This document shows, in pieces, positions 26,024-34,232 of a DNA stretch of 64,000 nt. The DNA comes from Streptomyces sp. IMTB 2501. GTDB taxonomy: Bacteria > Actinomycetota > Actinomycetes > Streptomycetales > Streptomycetaceae. Where the stretch lies: assembly GCF_001953885.1 (NCBI RefSeq), contig NZ_MQUS01000006.1, forward strand, positions 62,001-126,000, read 5' to 3'. The first letter of the stretch is position 1. Every line of letters starts with the position of its first letter. The notes below the pieces were generated by a model. That model saw only the letters and a program-made list of their open reading frames with translations, ran no database searches and was not told the origin of the DNA. Both the position numbers and the translations under genes were made by a program.

Positions 26024-27235
26024 ATGCAGGTGATCCAGTCGACCAAGCTCGCCAACGTCTGTTACGAGATCCGGGGCCCGGTGCTCGAGGAGGCGATGCG
26101 GCTGGAGGCGGCCGGTCACCGCATCCTCAAGCTCAACACCGGCAACCCGGCCGCGTTCGGCTTCGACTGCCCCCCGGAGATCCTTGAGGACATCCTCCGG
26201 AACGTGTCGACGGCACACGGCTACGGCGACGCCAAGGGCCTGCTGGCCGCCCGCCGCGCGGTCGTCATGCACAACCAGACCCTCGGCATCGAGACGGACG
26301 TCGAGCACGTCTTCATCGGCAACGGCGTCTCCGAGCTGATCGTGATGGCGATGCAGGGCCTGCTCGACGACGGTGACGAGGTCCTCGTACCGGCCCCGGA
26401 CTACCCGCTGTGGACCGCCGCCGTCTCCCTCGCCGGCGGTACGGCCGTGCACTACCGCTGTGACGAGCAGTCCGACTGGATGCCCGATCTCGCCGACATC
26501 GAGCGCAAGGTCACCGACCGCACCAAGGCTCTCGTCATCATCAACCCGAACAACCCCACGGGCGCGGTGTACGACGAGGCGATGCTGACGGGCCTGACCG
26601 ACATCGCCCGCCGGCACAACCTGCTGATCTGCTCCGACGAGATCTACGACAAGATCCTCTACGACGGTGCCACACACACCCCGACCGCCAGGATCGCCCC
26701 GGATCTGCTCACCCTCACCTTCAACGGCATGTCGAAGGCGTACCGGGTGGCGGGCTACCGGGTGGGCTGGATGTCGATCTCCGGGCCGCGCGCCCACGCC
26801 GATTCCTACATCGAGGGCCTGACGATCCTGGCGAACATGCGCCTGTGCGCCAACATGCCGGGGCAGCACGGCGTGGTCGCCGCGCTCAGCGGACGCCAGT
26901 CGATCGACGACCTGGTGCTGCCGGGTGGCCGGCTGAAGGAGCAGATGGACACCGCGCACGAGCTGCTGACGCAGATCCCGGGCGTGAGCTGCGTACGGCC
27001 CAAGGGCGCGCTGTATCTCTTCCCGCGCCTCGACCCCCAGGTCTTCAAGATCAAGGACGACCGGCAAATGGTCCTGGATCTGCTGCGCCAGGAGAAGATC
27101 ATGGTCGTCCAGGGCACGGGCTTCAACTGGCCCGAGCCGGATCACTTCCGGGTCGTGACCCTGCCGACGGTCGGCGATCTCCGGGACGCGATCACCCGGA
27201 TCGGCACCTTCCTGGACGGATACAGCCAGCCGTAG
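26024..27235 (+). CDS. Class I/II aminotransferase, AlaA-type
   Basis: A 403-residue PLP aminotransferase of fold type I. Landmarks are Asn-Thr-Gly-Asn-Pro-Ala near residue 37, Gly-Asn-Gly-Val-Ser-Glu near 103, Asn-Pro-Asn-Asn-Pro-Thr-Gly near 176, Ser-Asp-Glu-Ile-Tyr-Asp near 207, the PLP lysine in Phe-Asn-Gly-Met-Ser-Lys-Ala-Tyr-Arg (about 240), and Arg-Val-Gly-Trp. The sequence resembles glutamate-pyruvate (alanine) aminotransferases. The ATG at 26024 was chosen over 25973; a TAAGCT -10-like box ends 7 bases before it, and no ribosome site exists, so the mRNA may be leaderless. Monocistronic. Confidence 0.92.
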   Translation: MQVIQSTKLANVCYEIRGPVLEEAMRLEAAGHRILKLNTGNPAAFGFDCPPEILEDILRNVSTAHGYGDAKGLLAARRAVVMHNQTLGIETDVEHVFIGNGVSELIVMAMQGLLDDGDEVLVPAPDYPLWTAAVSLAGGTAVHYRCDEQSDWMPDLADIERKVTDRTKALVIINPNNPTGAVYDEAMLTGLTDIARRHNLLICSDEIYDKILYDGATHTPTARIAPDLLTLTFNGMSKAYRVAGYRVGWMSISGPRAHADSYIEGLTILANMRLCANMPGQHGVVAALSGRQSIDDLVLPGGRLKEQMDTAHELLTQIPGVSCVRPKGALYLFPRLDPQVFKIKDDRQMVLDLLRQEKIMVVQGTGFNWPEPDHFRVVTLPTVGDLRDAITRIGTFLDGYSQP

Positions 27236-27288
27236 CCGACGCGCTCCATTCCGTGATCGGTCTCAACTTTAGACGAAATCCAAGCTAG

Positions 27289-27320
27289 GATGGCTTCCTG
27301 TCAGAGCACAGGAGGCCATC
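27289..27320 (+). promoter_or_regulatory. 13-bp inverted repeat overlapping promoter and ribosome site
   Basis: GATGGCTTCCTGT (27289-27301) and ACAGGAGGCCATC (27308-27320) form a 13-bp inverted repeat with one G-T mismatch and a 6-base centre. The right arm contains the AGGAGG ribosome site for the gene starting at 27324; the left arm overlaps a TAGGAT -10-like box at 27286-27291. It may be a protein-binding operator or, if transcribed whole, an RNA hairpin that hides the ribosome site. Confidence 0.65.
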
Positions 27321-27323
27321 CCC

Positions 27324-27743
27324 ATGTACGAACCGATCCGCACCAAGTCGGTCCACAGCACGATGGCCGGCACCACCTCCGACTTCCCCCACCGGTCGCG
27401 CGAGGAGGAGCTGGACATCCAGCTCGCCGGCCATCTCGCCGCGCTGCTGGCCGTGACGGACGACCTGCGGGGGCTGAGCCCGTCGGCCGACCTGGACACC
27501 GCCGCGGAACGCCTGGCCGGCGAGGTGAGCCGACTCCGAGGCGGGCGTACCCCGATGCGCGCGACACCGGCCGCGGAAGGTGACCCCGCCTCCCTGCACC
27601 AGCGCGCCCACGCGCTCGCCGGCCGGGCGCTCGTGGTCGCCGCCTCGCGTGCGGACACGGCCGTGGCGATCCTCGCGGCCGAGCGGATGGACGCCCACAC
27701 CGCTGCGCTGGCCGACCCCAAGGAACTCAGCGCCGCCCACTGA
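27324..27743 (+). CDS. Hypothetical small helical protein
   Basis: A 139-residue protein, mostly alpha-helical and Ala-rich, with no signal peptide, membrane helix or cysteine. The second half repeats Ala-Arg-Ala-type helices (Leu-Ala-Gly-Arg-Ala-Leu-Val-Val-Ala near residue 98). I do not recognise a family. An excellent ribosome site (AGGAGG, 8 bases from the ATG) within an inverted repeat points to strong and regulated translation. Convergent with the PEP carboxykinase gene, with 362 bases of hairpin-rich sequence between. A role in stress or development is only a guess from the regulatory layout. Confidence 0.75.
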   Translation: MYEPIRTKSVHSTMAGTTSDFPHRSREEELDIQLAGHLAALLAVTDDLRGLSPSADLDTAAERLAGEVSRLRGGRTPMRATPAAEGDPASLHQRAHALAGRALVVAASRADTAVAILAAERMDAHTAALADPKELSAAH

Positions 27744-28105
27744 CCCCACCGGGGTCACCCCGATCGGCCCCGGTCCGCGTGCACCCGCAGCGACGCGCGG
27801 ACCGGGAGCCATGGGAACTGCGTTGGCTTTGACCGCACGCGGCGGAGCCGCATATCGATACGGCCCCGCGCTCCTTGGTGCGTTGCCGTGCCGGGGCCGG
27901 TCCGTCGCCCCGTTCACCTCCGAGACCCAGGTGGCCGGTGGAAAAGGCGAAGGCCTGCCGTCGTGCTCCCGCGGGGCGAGCGGGAACGTGACGACAGGCC
28001 CTGGGCCCCCACGCCGTTGTGCGGGCCTCGCCGGCATGTCACCACGGCCGGCCGTGACGATCGCTGGTCAGGGCACGGCGGCCGGCCGTGGAGTCTCGGG
28101 TGGGG
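27744..28105. other. Gene-free convergent region with hairpins
   Basis: About 360 bases between two convergent stops. It holds three inverted repeats: a GGTCCGCG-type pair near 27773-27806, the 21-bp-arm structure at 27952-28000, and CCACGGCCGGC / GCCGGCCGTGG at 28042-28052 and 28081-28091. No ORF with a ribosome site was found. A stable structured RNA is possible but unproven. Confidence 0.6.
27952..28000. terminator. Large bidirectional hairpin before pck stop
   Basis: Arms of 21 bases (27952-27972 and 27980-28000) pair with two mismatches and two G-T wobbles around a 7-base loop. The structure is symmetric enough to act on both strands between the hypothetical gene and the PEP carboxykinase gene. 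Confidence 0.75.
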
Positions 28106-29923
28106 CTAGCCCAGGCGCTCCACAAGCGCGTGGTACTGGTCCCACAGCTCCTTCGGGGTGTGATCGCCGAAGGTGTTGAGGTGCTCGGGGACGAGCGCCG
28201 CCTCCTCGCGCCAGACCTCCTTGTCGACCGAGAGCAGGAAGTCCAGGTCGGAGTCGGCCAGTTCGAGCCCGTTGGTGTCGAGTGCCGCGCGCGTCGGCAG
28301 CACGCCGATCGGCGTCTCGACGCCCTCGGCCTTGCCGTCCAGGCGCTCCACGATCCACTTCAGGACGCGGGAGTTCTCACCGAAGCCCGGCCAGACGAAC
28401 TTGCCCTCGTCGTTCTTGCGGAACCAGTTGACGTAGTAGATCTTCGGGAGCTTCGCCTGGTCCCTGCCCTTGGCGACATCGACCCAGTGGCCCATGTAGT
28501 CGCCCATGTTGTAGCCGCAGAAGGGCAGCATCGCGAACGGGTCGCGGCGCAGCTCGCCGACCTTGCCCTCGGCGGCGGCGGTCTTCTCGGAGGCCACGTT
28601 GGCGCCGAGGAAGACGCCGTGGTTCCAGTCGAAGGACTCCGTCACCAGCGGTACGGCGGTGGCGCGGCGGCCGCCGAAGAGGATCGCCGAGATCGGCACG
28701 CCCTTGGGGTCCTCCCACTCCGGCGCGATGATCGGGCACTGGGCGGCGGAGACCGTGAAGCGGGAGTTGGGGTGCGCGGCGGGCTCCGCGGACTCCGGCG
28801 TCCAGTCCCGGCCCTTCCAGTCCGTCAGGTGGGCCGGAGTCTCCTCGGTCATGCCCTCCCACCACACGTCGCCGTCGTCGGTGAGCGCGACGTTGGTGAA
28901 GACCGCGTTGCCCCACAGGGTCTTCATCGCGTTGGCGTTGGTGTGCTCACCGGTGCCGGGCGCGACGCCGAAGAAACCGGCCTCGGGGTTGATCGCGTAG
29001 AGGCGGCCGTCCTCGCCGAACCGCATCCAGGCGATGTCGTCGCCGATGGTCTCGACGGTCCAGCCGGAGATCGTGGGCTCCAGCATGGCGAGGTTGGTCT
29101 TGCCGCAGGCGCTCGGGAAGGCGGCGGCGACGTACTTGGACTCGCCCTGCGGCGGGGTGAGTTTGAGGATCAGCATGTGCTCGGCCAGCCAGCCCTCGTC
29201 ACGCGCCATGACGGAGGCGATACGCAGCGCGTAGCACTTCTTGCCGAGCAGGGCGTTGCCGCCGTAGCCGGAGCCGTAGGACCAGATCTCGCGCGACTCG
29301 GGGAAGTGCGAGATGTACTTGGTGGAGTTGCACGGCCACGGAACGTCGTCCTGGCCCTCCGCCAGCGGGGCGCCGACCGAGTGGACGGCCTTCACGAAGA
29401 AGCCGTCGTCGCCCAGCTCGTCGAGGACCGCCTGTCCCATGCGGGTCATGGTGCGCATGGACGCGGCGACGTACCCGGAGTCGGTGATCTCCACGCCGAT
29501 CGCGGACAGCCTGGAGCCGAGCGGGCCCATGCAGAAGGGGACGACGTACATGGTGCGGCCGCGCATCGAGCCGCGGAAAATGCCCTGCTCACCGGAGAAG
29601 ACCTCGCGCATCTCGGCGGGAGCCATCCAGTGGTTGGTCGGGCCGGCGTCCTCCTCCTTCTCGGAGCAGATGAAGGTCCGGTCCTCGACACGCGCGACAT
29701 CGGTCGGGTCGGAGGCGGCGTAGTAGGAGTTGGGGCGCTTGATCGGGTCGAGCTTCTTGAAGGTGCCCTTGGCTACCAGTTCTTCGGCCAGCCGCTCGTA
29801 CTCGGCCTCGGAGCCGTCACACCAGACCACGCTGTCCGGCTGGGTCAGTTCGGCGATCTCGTTGACCCACGAGATCAGTTCCTGGTGGTTGGTGGGGGCG
29901 GGAGCCGCGATGTCGCGCGCCAC
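28106..29923 (-). CDS. pckG: Phosphoenolpyruvate carboxykinase (GTP)
   Basis: A 605-residue GTP-type PEP carboxykinase, which turns oxaloacetate and GTP into phosphoenolpyruvate and carbon dioxide, the entry to gluconeogenesis. The P-loop-like kinase motif Phe-Pro-Ser-Ala-Cys-Gly-Lys-Thr-Asn is at about residues 272-280, with the reactive cysteine of GTP enzymes. Tyr-Gly-Gly-Asn near 226, the [10 protein letters not shown] segment near 130 and the Arg-rich Gly-Gly-Arg-Arg near 421 fit the family. The GTG at 29923 has TTAGGAGC upstream, better than the ATG at 30031. The length is normal. It is monocistronic with a long leader region upstream. Confidence 0.96.
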   Translation of the reverse strand: MARDIAAPAPTNHQELISWVNEIAELTQPDSVVWCDGSEAEYERLAEELVAKGTFKKLDPIKRPNSYYAASDPTDVARVEDRTFICSEKEEDAGPTNHWMAPAEMREVFSGEQGIFRGSMRGRTMYVVPFCMGPLGSRLSAIGVEITDSGYVAASMRTMTRMGQAVLDELGDDGFFVKAVHSVGAPLAEGQDDVPWPCNSTKYISHFPESREIWSYGSGYGGNALLGKKCYALRIASVMARDEGWLAEHMLILKLTPPQGESKYVAAAFPSACGKTNLAMLEPTISGWTVETIGDDIAWMRFGEDGRLYAINPEAGFFGVAPGTGEHTNANAMKTLWGNAVFTNVALTDDGDVWWEGMTEETPAHLTDWKGRDWTPESAEPAAHPNSRFTVSAAQCPIIAPEWEDPKGVPISAILFGGRRATAVPLVTESFDWNHGVFLGANVASEKTAAAEGKVGELRRDPFAMLPFCGYNMGDYMGHWVDVAKGRDQAKLPKIYYVNWFRKNDEGKFVWPGFGENSRVLKWIVERLDGKAEGVETPIGVLPTRAALDTNGLELADSDLDFLLSVDKEVWREEAALVPEHLNTFGDHTPKELWDQYHALVERLG

Positions 29924-30292
29924 GATTGCTCCTAAGTGAGGGATATTTGCCCTGGTGAGGGATTTTTCCTTGGGGCCCCGTGGGGGCTGCGACCCGGATG
30001 CTTCGCAGTCGCTTTGACTGTGGGCGCTCATCCGGTGCCGACCGCACTCATTTGATCATCCGTCCCGGGTGCGCATATGTCCAGGGGGTGTCACAGGTGA
30101 GCGGCGTGAGGAAGGCCACGGTTTTCGCGTCTTTCCTGCATATCTCCGTGTTCCTTTACGTGCACGTTGAGTTCGCCTGAAAGACTTTTTGAACGTCTCG
30201 GCCGGGTCGCCCATGAGACGATGGCCACTCCGGACCACTCCGGGGTGCGAGACTGATCCGTAACTTACGGTTCCGTAGGTACGATGCGGCCC
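29924..30292. other. Divergent intergenic region, pck / hemolysin III gene
   Basis: About 370 bases. Just upstream of pck are two copies of GTGAGGGAT (29936-29944 and 29955-29963, 19 bases apart), in sense ATCCCTCAC, between the ribosome site and an A/T-rich patch; they may bind a regulator or the antiterminator of the leader. The right end holds a palindrome and promoter for the other gene. The middle is relatively AT-rich (30100-30200) and carries no supported ORF. Confidence 0.55.
30263..30285 (+). promoter_or_regulatory. Palindrome and promoter of the hemolysin III gene
   Basis: ACTTACGG-TT-CCGTAGGT (30263-30280) is an 8-bp inverted repeat with one mismatch, directly followed by a TACGAT -10-like box (30280-30285). 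The ATG at 30293 would then be at or next to the transcription start. TACGG(N2)CCGTA palindromes are typical TetR-family operators in actinomycetes; no regulator gene is adjacent. Confidence 0.65.
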
Positions 30293-31006
30293 ATGACTGC
30301 GTCCGCCTCCGACGCGCCCATGGACTCGCCGGCCGCCGGCCGCGGTCCCGTCGCGCTCTCCCTGCCGCATCCGGTCAAGCCCAGGCTCCGTGGCTGGCTG
30401 CACCTCGGCATGTTCCCGGCCGTACTCATCGCGGGCCTCGTGCTCACCGCCCTCGCCGACTCCACCAGAGGCCGTGTCGCCTGCGGGATCTACGTCCTGA
30501 CGGCCTGCCTGCTCTTCGGCGTCAGCGCGCTGTACCACCGGGGCAACTGGAGCCCCCGGATGGACGGCGTCCTGCGCCGCCTCGACCACGCCAACATCTT
30601 CCTGATCATCGCGGGCACCTACACCCCGCTGACCCTGCTGCTCCTGCCCGGCGCGAAGGGACAGTGGCTACTGTGGGGCATCTGGGCCGCCGCCGCGGCC
30701 GGCATCGTCTTCCGCGTCTTCTGGGTCGGCGCACCACGCTGGCTCTACACCCCTTGCTACATAGCGATGGGCTGGGCGGCCGTCTTCTTCCTGCCCGACT
30801 TCCTGCGCACCGGCGGTATCGCGGTCCTCATCCTGGTGATCGTCGGCGGCCTGCTCTACAGCGCCGGCGGCGTGATCTACGGCATCAAGCGCCCGAACCC
30901 GTCACCGCGCTGGTTCGGCTTCCACGAGGTCTTCCACTCCTTCACGCTCGCCGCGTTCATCGTCCACTACGTCGGCATCTCGCTGGTGGCCTACCAGCAC
31001 GCATAG
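30293..31006 (+). CDS. Hemolysin III / YqfA-PAQR family membrane protein
   Basis: About 237 residues with seven membrane helices, the hallmark of the hemolysin III/PAQR family. The metal-site residues are visible: Ser-Ala-Leu-Tyr-His-Arg (about 82), Asp-His-Ala-Asn-Ile (about 100) and the C-terminal His-Glu-Val-Phe-His-Ser-Phe (about 212-218). PAQR proteins are integral-membrane, probably zinc hydrolases linked to membrane lipid stress. The ATG at 30293 was preferred to the ATG at 30284, as the -10 box overlaps the latter, implying a leaderless mRNA. A strong intrinsic terminator follows. Confidence 0.9.
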   Translation: MTASASDAPMDSPAAGRGPVALSLPHPVKPRLRGWLHLGMFPAVLIAGLVLTALADSTRGRVACGIYVLTACLLFGVSALYHRGNWSPRMDGVLRRLDHANIFLIIAGTYTPLTLLLLPGAKGQWLLWGIWAAAAAGIVFRVFWVGAPRWLYTPCYIAMGWAAVFFLPDFLRTGGIAVLILVIVGGLLYSAGGVIYGIKRPNPSPRWFGFHEVFHSFTLAAFIVHYVGISLVAYQHA

Positions 31007-31032
31007 CGCTCCGGCCCCCTCTCTCCCTCTCC

Positions 31033-31058
31033 CGGCCACGGCTCCCCAGCCGTGGCCG
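31033..31058 (+). terminator. Intrinsic terminator after hemolysin III gene
   Basis: Perfect 11-bp stem CGGCCACGGCT with its complement, a CCCC loop, then TTTTCGT. This is one of the few hairpins in the window with a real T-run. Confidence 0.92.
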
Positions 31059-31107
31059 TTTTCGTATGCCGGAAACCATCTTTCGCCTGCCTGGCACAAG
31101 CTCTCTA

Positions 31108-31155
31108 TTGACAGTAACCAGATTTTGAGAGTTACTCTCATTTCATGGTTACTGT
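31108..31155 (+). promoter_or_regulatory. Nested palindromic operator over the MFS/TetR promoter
   Basis: A TTGACA -35 box (31108-31113) and a TACTCT -10-like box (31133-31138) precede the ATG at 31145 so closely that the mRNA is probably leaderless. Two inverted repeats share one centre at 31133: TGAGAGT-T-ACTCTCA (31126-31140) and ACAGTAACCA / TGGTTACTGT (31111-31120 and 31146-31155). The outer arms overlap the -35 box and the start codon. This fits binding of the TetR protein encoded at the end of the operon. Confidence 0.85.
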
Positions 31156-32722
31156 CACTCACGTCGTCGGAACACGGCACGACCCCCGCCGCTGGTGGGC
31201 CCTCGGGGCCCTGGTAGCGAGCATGCTGGTGCTCGCCTTCGACTCGACGATCCTCAACGTGGCCCTGCCGACCATGGCCGGGCAGCTCGGCGCCACGACC
31301 GGGCAGCAGCAGTGGATGGCCGACGCGTATGTCGTCGTCTTCGCCGCGCTGATGCTCCCGGCGGGCCTGCTCGGTGACCGGTTCGGCCGCCGGCTGATGC
31401 TGATCGCCGGACTCGCCGTCTTCCTGGGCGGCTCGGTGCTGGGCGCCCTGGCCGGCGATGTGAACGCCGTGATCGCCGCCCGCGCGGTCATGGGCATCGG
31501 CGGCGCGCTGATCATGCCGCTGGCCCTGGCTGTGCTGCCCGCGCTGTTCGGCCCGGAGGAGCGCGGCAAGGCCGTCGGCCTGATCACCGCCGCCTCCGCC
31601 CTCGGCATGCCCCTCGGCCCCCTGGTCGGCGGCTTTCTGCTGAACCACTTCTGGTGGGGCTCGGTCTTCCTGATCAACATCCCGATGGCCGCCATCGGCA
31701 TCGCCGCCTGTGTCTTCCTGCTGCCGGAGACCCGGGACCCGGCCACCCCGAAGGTCGACCCCGTCTCCACCGCACTTTCCGTGGCCGGCCTGGGCGCCCT
31801 CATCTACGCGATCATCGAGGCCCCGGACCGCGGCTGGGGCGACGGCCTGGAACTGGCGATGTTCGCGGCGGCCGCCGTCCTGCTCGGCTCCCTGGTGCTG
31901 CGCGAACGGCGGGTGTCCCGCCCCATGCTGGACATGGGCCTGCTCACGCACCGCGGCTTCCTGCTCAACACCGTCGCCGCGACCCTGGTGATGTTCGTGC
32001 TGTCGGGCCTGATGTTCGCCGTGCCGACGTATCTGCAGGCGGTCCTCGGCCACGACGCCTTCGCCACCGGTCTGCGGCTGCTGCCCATGATGGCCGGGCT
32101 GCTGGTCGCCGCGAAGGGCGCCCAGCCGTTCGTCGCCCGGTTCGGGGCGCGCGCGGCGGTCAGCGCGGGTCTGGTCGTGCTCGCCTTCGCCGCCCTGCTG
32201 GGCAGCCGTACGACCGTGCACGACGGCTATGGATTCACCGCGCTGTGGCTGTCGATCACGGGGCTGGGCTTCGGCTTCTCGGTGGTCCCGGCCATGGACG
32301 GCGCGCTCGGTGCCCTGCCCGCCGCTCGGGCCGGCAGCGGCTCCGGGCTGCTCAGCACCTTCCGTCAGGTCGGCGGCGCCATCGGTATCGCGCTGCTCGG
32401 CAGCCTCCTCGCGAGCGCCTTCCGGGACCGGCTCGACGTGGCCGGTCTGCCCGGGCCGGCGGCCCACACCGCCCGGGAGTCCGTGGTCGCCGCCCATGTG
32501 GTGGCCGCACACACCGACTCGGCCCGTCTGGCGGCGTCCGCAAATATGTCGTACGTCCACGGCATGACCCTGGTGCTGCTCGTCTGCGGTGCCGCCGCCC
32601 TCCTGGCCGCCCTGCTCGCGGCCCTGCTGCTGCCCAGTACGCCGGTGGTGCGCCACATGCCGCGAGAGGAGGACGAGGAGACTCCGGCCGTGGCCGCCCC
32701 CGTCGCGGATGCCGGACAATGA
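31145..32722 (+). CDS. DHA2-family MFS drug exporter
   Basis: A 525-residue transporter of the 14-helix DHA2 (EmrB/QacA) group. Motif A is visible as Gly-Leu-Leu-Gly-Asp-Arg-Phe-Gly-Arg-Arg (about residues 75-84), and motif C-like Gly-Pro-Leu-Val-Gly-Gly in helix 5 near 160. Asp at the start of helix 1 (Phe-Asp-Ser-Thr-Ile-Leu-Asn) is also typical. It is a proton antiporter for toxic compounds. The TetR gene overlaps its end by four bases, and nested palindromes cover its promoter, giving a standard autorepressed efflux operon. The C-terminal tail is acidic and cytoplasmic. Confidence 0.94.
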   Translation: MVTVTHVVGTRHDPRRWWALGALVASMLVLAFDSTILNVALPTMAGQLGATTGQQQWMADAYVVVFAALMLPAGLLGDRFGRRLMLIAGLAVFLGGSVLGALAGDVNAVIAARAVMGIGGALIMPLALAVLPALFGPEERGKAVGLITAASALGMPLGPLVGGFLLNHFWWGSVFLINIPMAAIGIAACVFLLPETRDPATPKVDPVSTALSVAGLGALIYAIIEAPDRGWGDGLELAMFAAAAVLLGSLVLRERRVSRPMLDMGLLTHRGFLLNTVAATLVMFVLSGLMFAVPTYLQAVLGHDAFATGLRLLPMMAGLLVAAKGAQPFVARFGARAAVSAGLVVLAFAALLGSRTTVHDGYGFTALWLSITGLGFGFSVVPAMDGALGALPAARAGSGSGLLSTFRQVGGAIGIALLGSLLASAFRDRLDVAGLPGPAAHTARESVVAAHVVAAHTDSARLAASANMSYVHGMTLVLLVCGAAALLAALLAALLLPSTPVVRHMPREEDEETPAVAAPVADAGQ

Positions 32723-33363
32723 CCGGCATGACGGCCGCACGCACCCCCAGCACCGCCCCCGCCGACCGGCCCCGCCTCGGTCTGCGGGAACGCAAGAAGA
32801 TCAAGACCCGGGAGGCGATCCGCGCGGCGACCTACGCGCTGATCAAGGAGCAGGGCTACGACGCCACGACGATCGACCAGATCGCCGAGCGCGCCGAGGT
32901 GTCGCCGTCGACCGTCTTCCGGTACTTCCCGACCAAGGAGGACATCGTCCTCACCGACGAGTACGACCCGGTCATCCTGGCGGAGATCAGGCAGCGGCCC
33001 GTCGAGGAGCCCTGGCCGGACACCGTCCGGTATGTCATGCACCGGGCCGTCGAACTCGGCACGTCCGAGGACGAGGAGGTGTCCCGGCTGCGCACCCACC
33101 TCATGGTCCAGGTCCCGGCAGTGCGCTCGCGGATGATGGAGAGCATGTCGGCCACCGGCCGCATGCTCTGCGAGGCCATCGGCGAGCGCACCGGCCGCGA
33201 CCCGGACAGCCTGGAGGTCCGGGTCTACGCCATGTCCCTGATCGGTGGCCTGATGGAGACCTCGATGTACTGGGCCGAGAACGGCCACCGGGACGACTTC
33301 ACGACCCTGATCGACCGCGCCCTGGACGTCATGGAGCACGGCCTGCCCGGCGAAAACCCCTGA
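32719..33363 (+). CDS. TetR-family regulator of the MFS operon
   Basis: A 214-residue TetR protein. The N-terminal helix-turn-helix (about residues 25-75) reads Thr-Arg-Glu-Ala-Ile-Arg-Ala-Ala-Thr, then Thr-Ile-Asp-Gln-Ile-Ala-Glu-Arg-Ala-Glu-Val-Ser and Phe-Arg-Tyr-Phe-Pro-Thr-Lys. The C-terminal domain, which binds ligand, resembles the TetR_C group near efflux pumps. The ATG at 32719 overlaps the MFS stop (ATGA), so the two are coupled. It is expected to bind the palindromes at 31111-31155 and to release on binding a substrate of the pump. Confidence 0.93.
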   Translation: MTGMTAARTPSTAPADRPRLGLRERKKIKTREAIRAATYALIKEQGYDATTIDQIAERAEVSPSTVFRYFPTKEDIVLTDEYDPVILAEIRQRPVEEPWPDTVRYVMHRAVELGTSEDEEVSRLRTHLMVQVPAVRSRMMESMSATGRMLCEAIGERTGRDPDSLEVRVYAMSLIGGLMETSMYWAENGHRDDFTTLIDRALDVMEHGLPGENP

Positions 33364-33396
33364 GGTCCGCGCCGCCTCCCGTGCGATGCTGACGGA

Positions 33397-34128
33397 GTGA
33401 ACGGACCCGAGATCCACGTCGAAGTCGCCCCCGCGCTCCACCTGTTCGTGCCGGCCGCCCGGCGGGCCGGCTCGACACCGCTCGGCACGGACGGCGTCGC
33501 CACGCTCGGCCATGTCATCGAGTCCCTCGGCGTCCCGCTGACCGAGGTCGGCGCGCTGGTCGTGGACGGCCGCGCGGTACCGGTCTCCCACATCCCGAAG
33601 GCGGGCGAGACGGTGCGGGTACGCCCCGTCGAGCGCCCCCAGCAGGTCCCCGGCGCCCCGCTCCGCTTCCTCCTCGACGTCCACCTCGGCACCCTGGCCC
33701 GCCGGCTGCGGCTGCTCGGCATCGACGCGGCGTACGAGTCGACCGACATCGGCGACCCGGCACTCGCCACCCGCTCGGCGGCCGAGAAGCGGGTGATGCT
33801 CAGCCGCGACCGGGGCCTGCTGCGCCGCCGCGAACTGTGGGCCGGTGCGTTCGTCTACAGCACCCGTCCCGACGACCAGCTGCACGACGTCCTCGACCGC
33901 TTCGCCCCCGCCCTTCGTCCCTGGACCCGCTGCACCGCCTGCAACGGCCTGCTCAGACAGGCCACCAAGGACGAGGTCGCCGCCCAGCTCAAGCACGGCA
34001 CCCAGCGCTCGTACGACGTCTTCGCCCAGTGCGCGGACTGCGGCCGCGCGTACTGGAAGGGCGCGCACCACGACCAGCTGGAGGCGGTCGTGGAGCGGGC
34101 GTTGAGCATGCGCACCCAGAGGGGCTGA
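33397..34128 (+). CDS. Mut7-C RNase domain protein with ubiquitin-like N-terminus
   Basis: A 243-residue protein with two parts. The N-terminal 80 residues form a ThiS/MoaD-like ubiquitin fold (Val-Val-Asp-Gly-Arg-Ala-Val near residue 50, no terminal Gly-Gly). The C-terminal part is a Mut7-C domain: a PIN-like core starting Arg-Phe-Leu-Leu-Asp-Val-His-Leu-Gly (about 89), with Leu-Ser-Arg-Asp-Arg-Gly (about 130), then a zinc ribbon with Cys-Thr-Ala-Cys (about 175) and Cys-Ala-Asp-Cys (about 210). The Asp residues fit a PIN-type nuclease site. It probably cuts RNA. The GTG start has ACGGA upstream. It is not obviously related to the TetR gene ahead of it. Confidence 0.9.
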   Translation: MNGPEIHVEVAPALHLFVPAARRAGSTPLGTDGVATLGHVIESLGVPLTEVGALVVDGRAVPVSHIPKAGETVRVRPVERPQQVPGAPLRFLLDVHLGTLARRLRLLGIDAAYESTDIGDPALATRSAAEKRVMLSRDRGLLRRRELWAGAFVYSTRPDDQLHDVLDRFAPALRPWTRCTACNGLLRQATKDEVAAQLKHGTQRSYDVFAQCADCGRAYWKGAHHDQLEAVVERALSMRTQRG

Positions 34129-34148
34129 GTACGCGCGCCCACTGGTGT

Positions 34149-34186
34149 GGCCCAGAGCCCGGTGGACGTACGCCAGGCTCTGGGCC
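34149..34186. terminator. Bidirectional terminator
   Basis: A perfect 11-bp stem, GGCCCAGAGCC with its complement, and a 16-base loop, between convergent stops at 34128 and 34233. Confidence 0.85.
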
Positions 34187-34232
34187 GTGTTCGTGCAGTG
34201 GGGCGCTCAGCTCACCCTGGGGGCGATGATTC

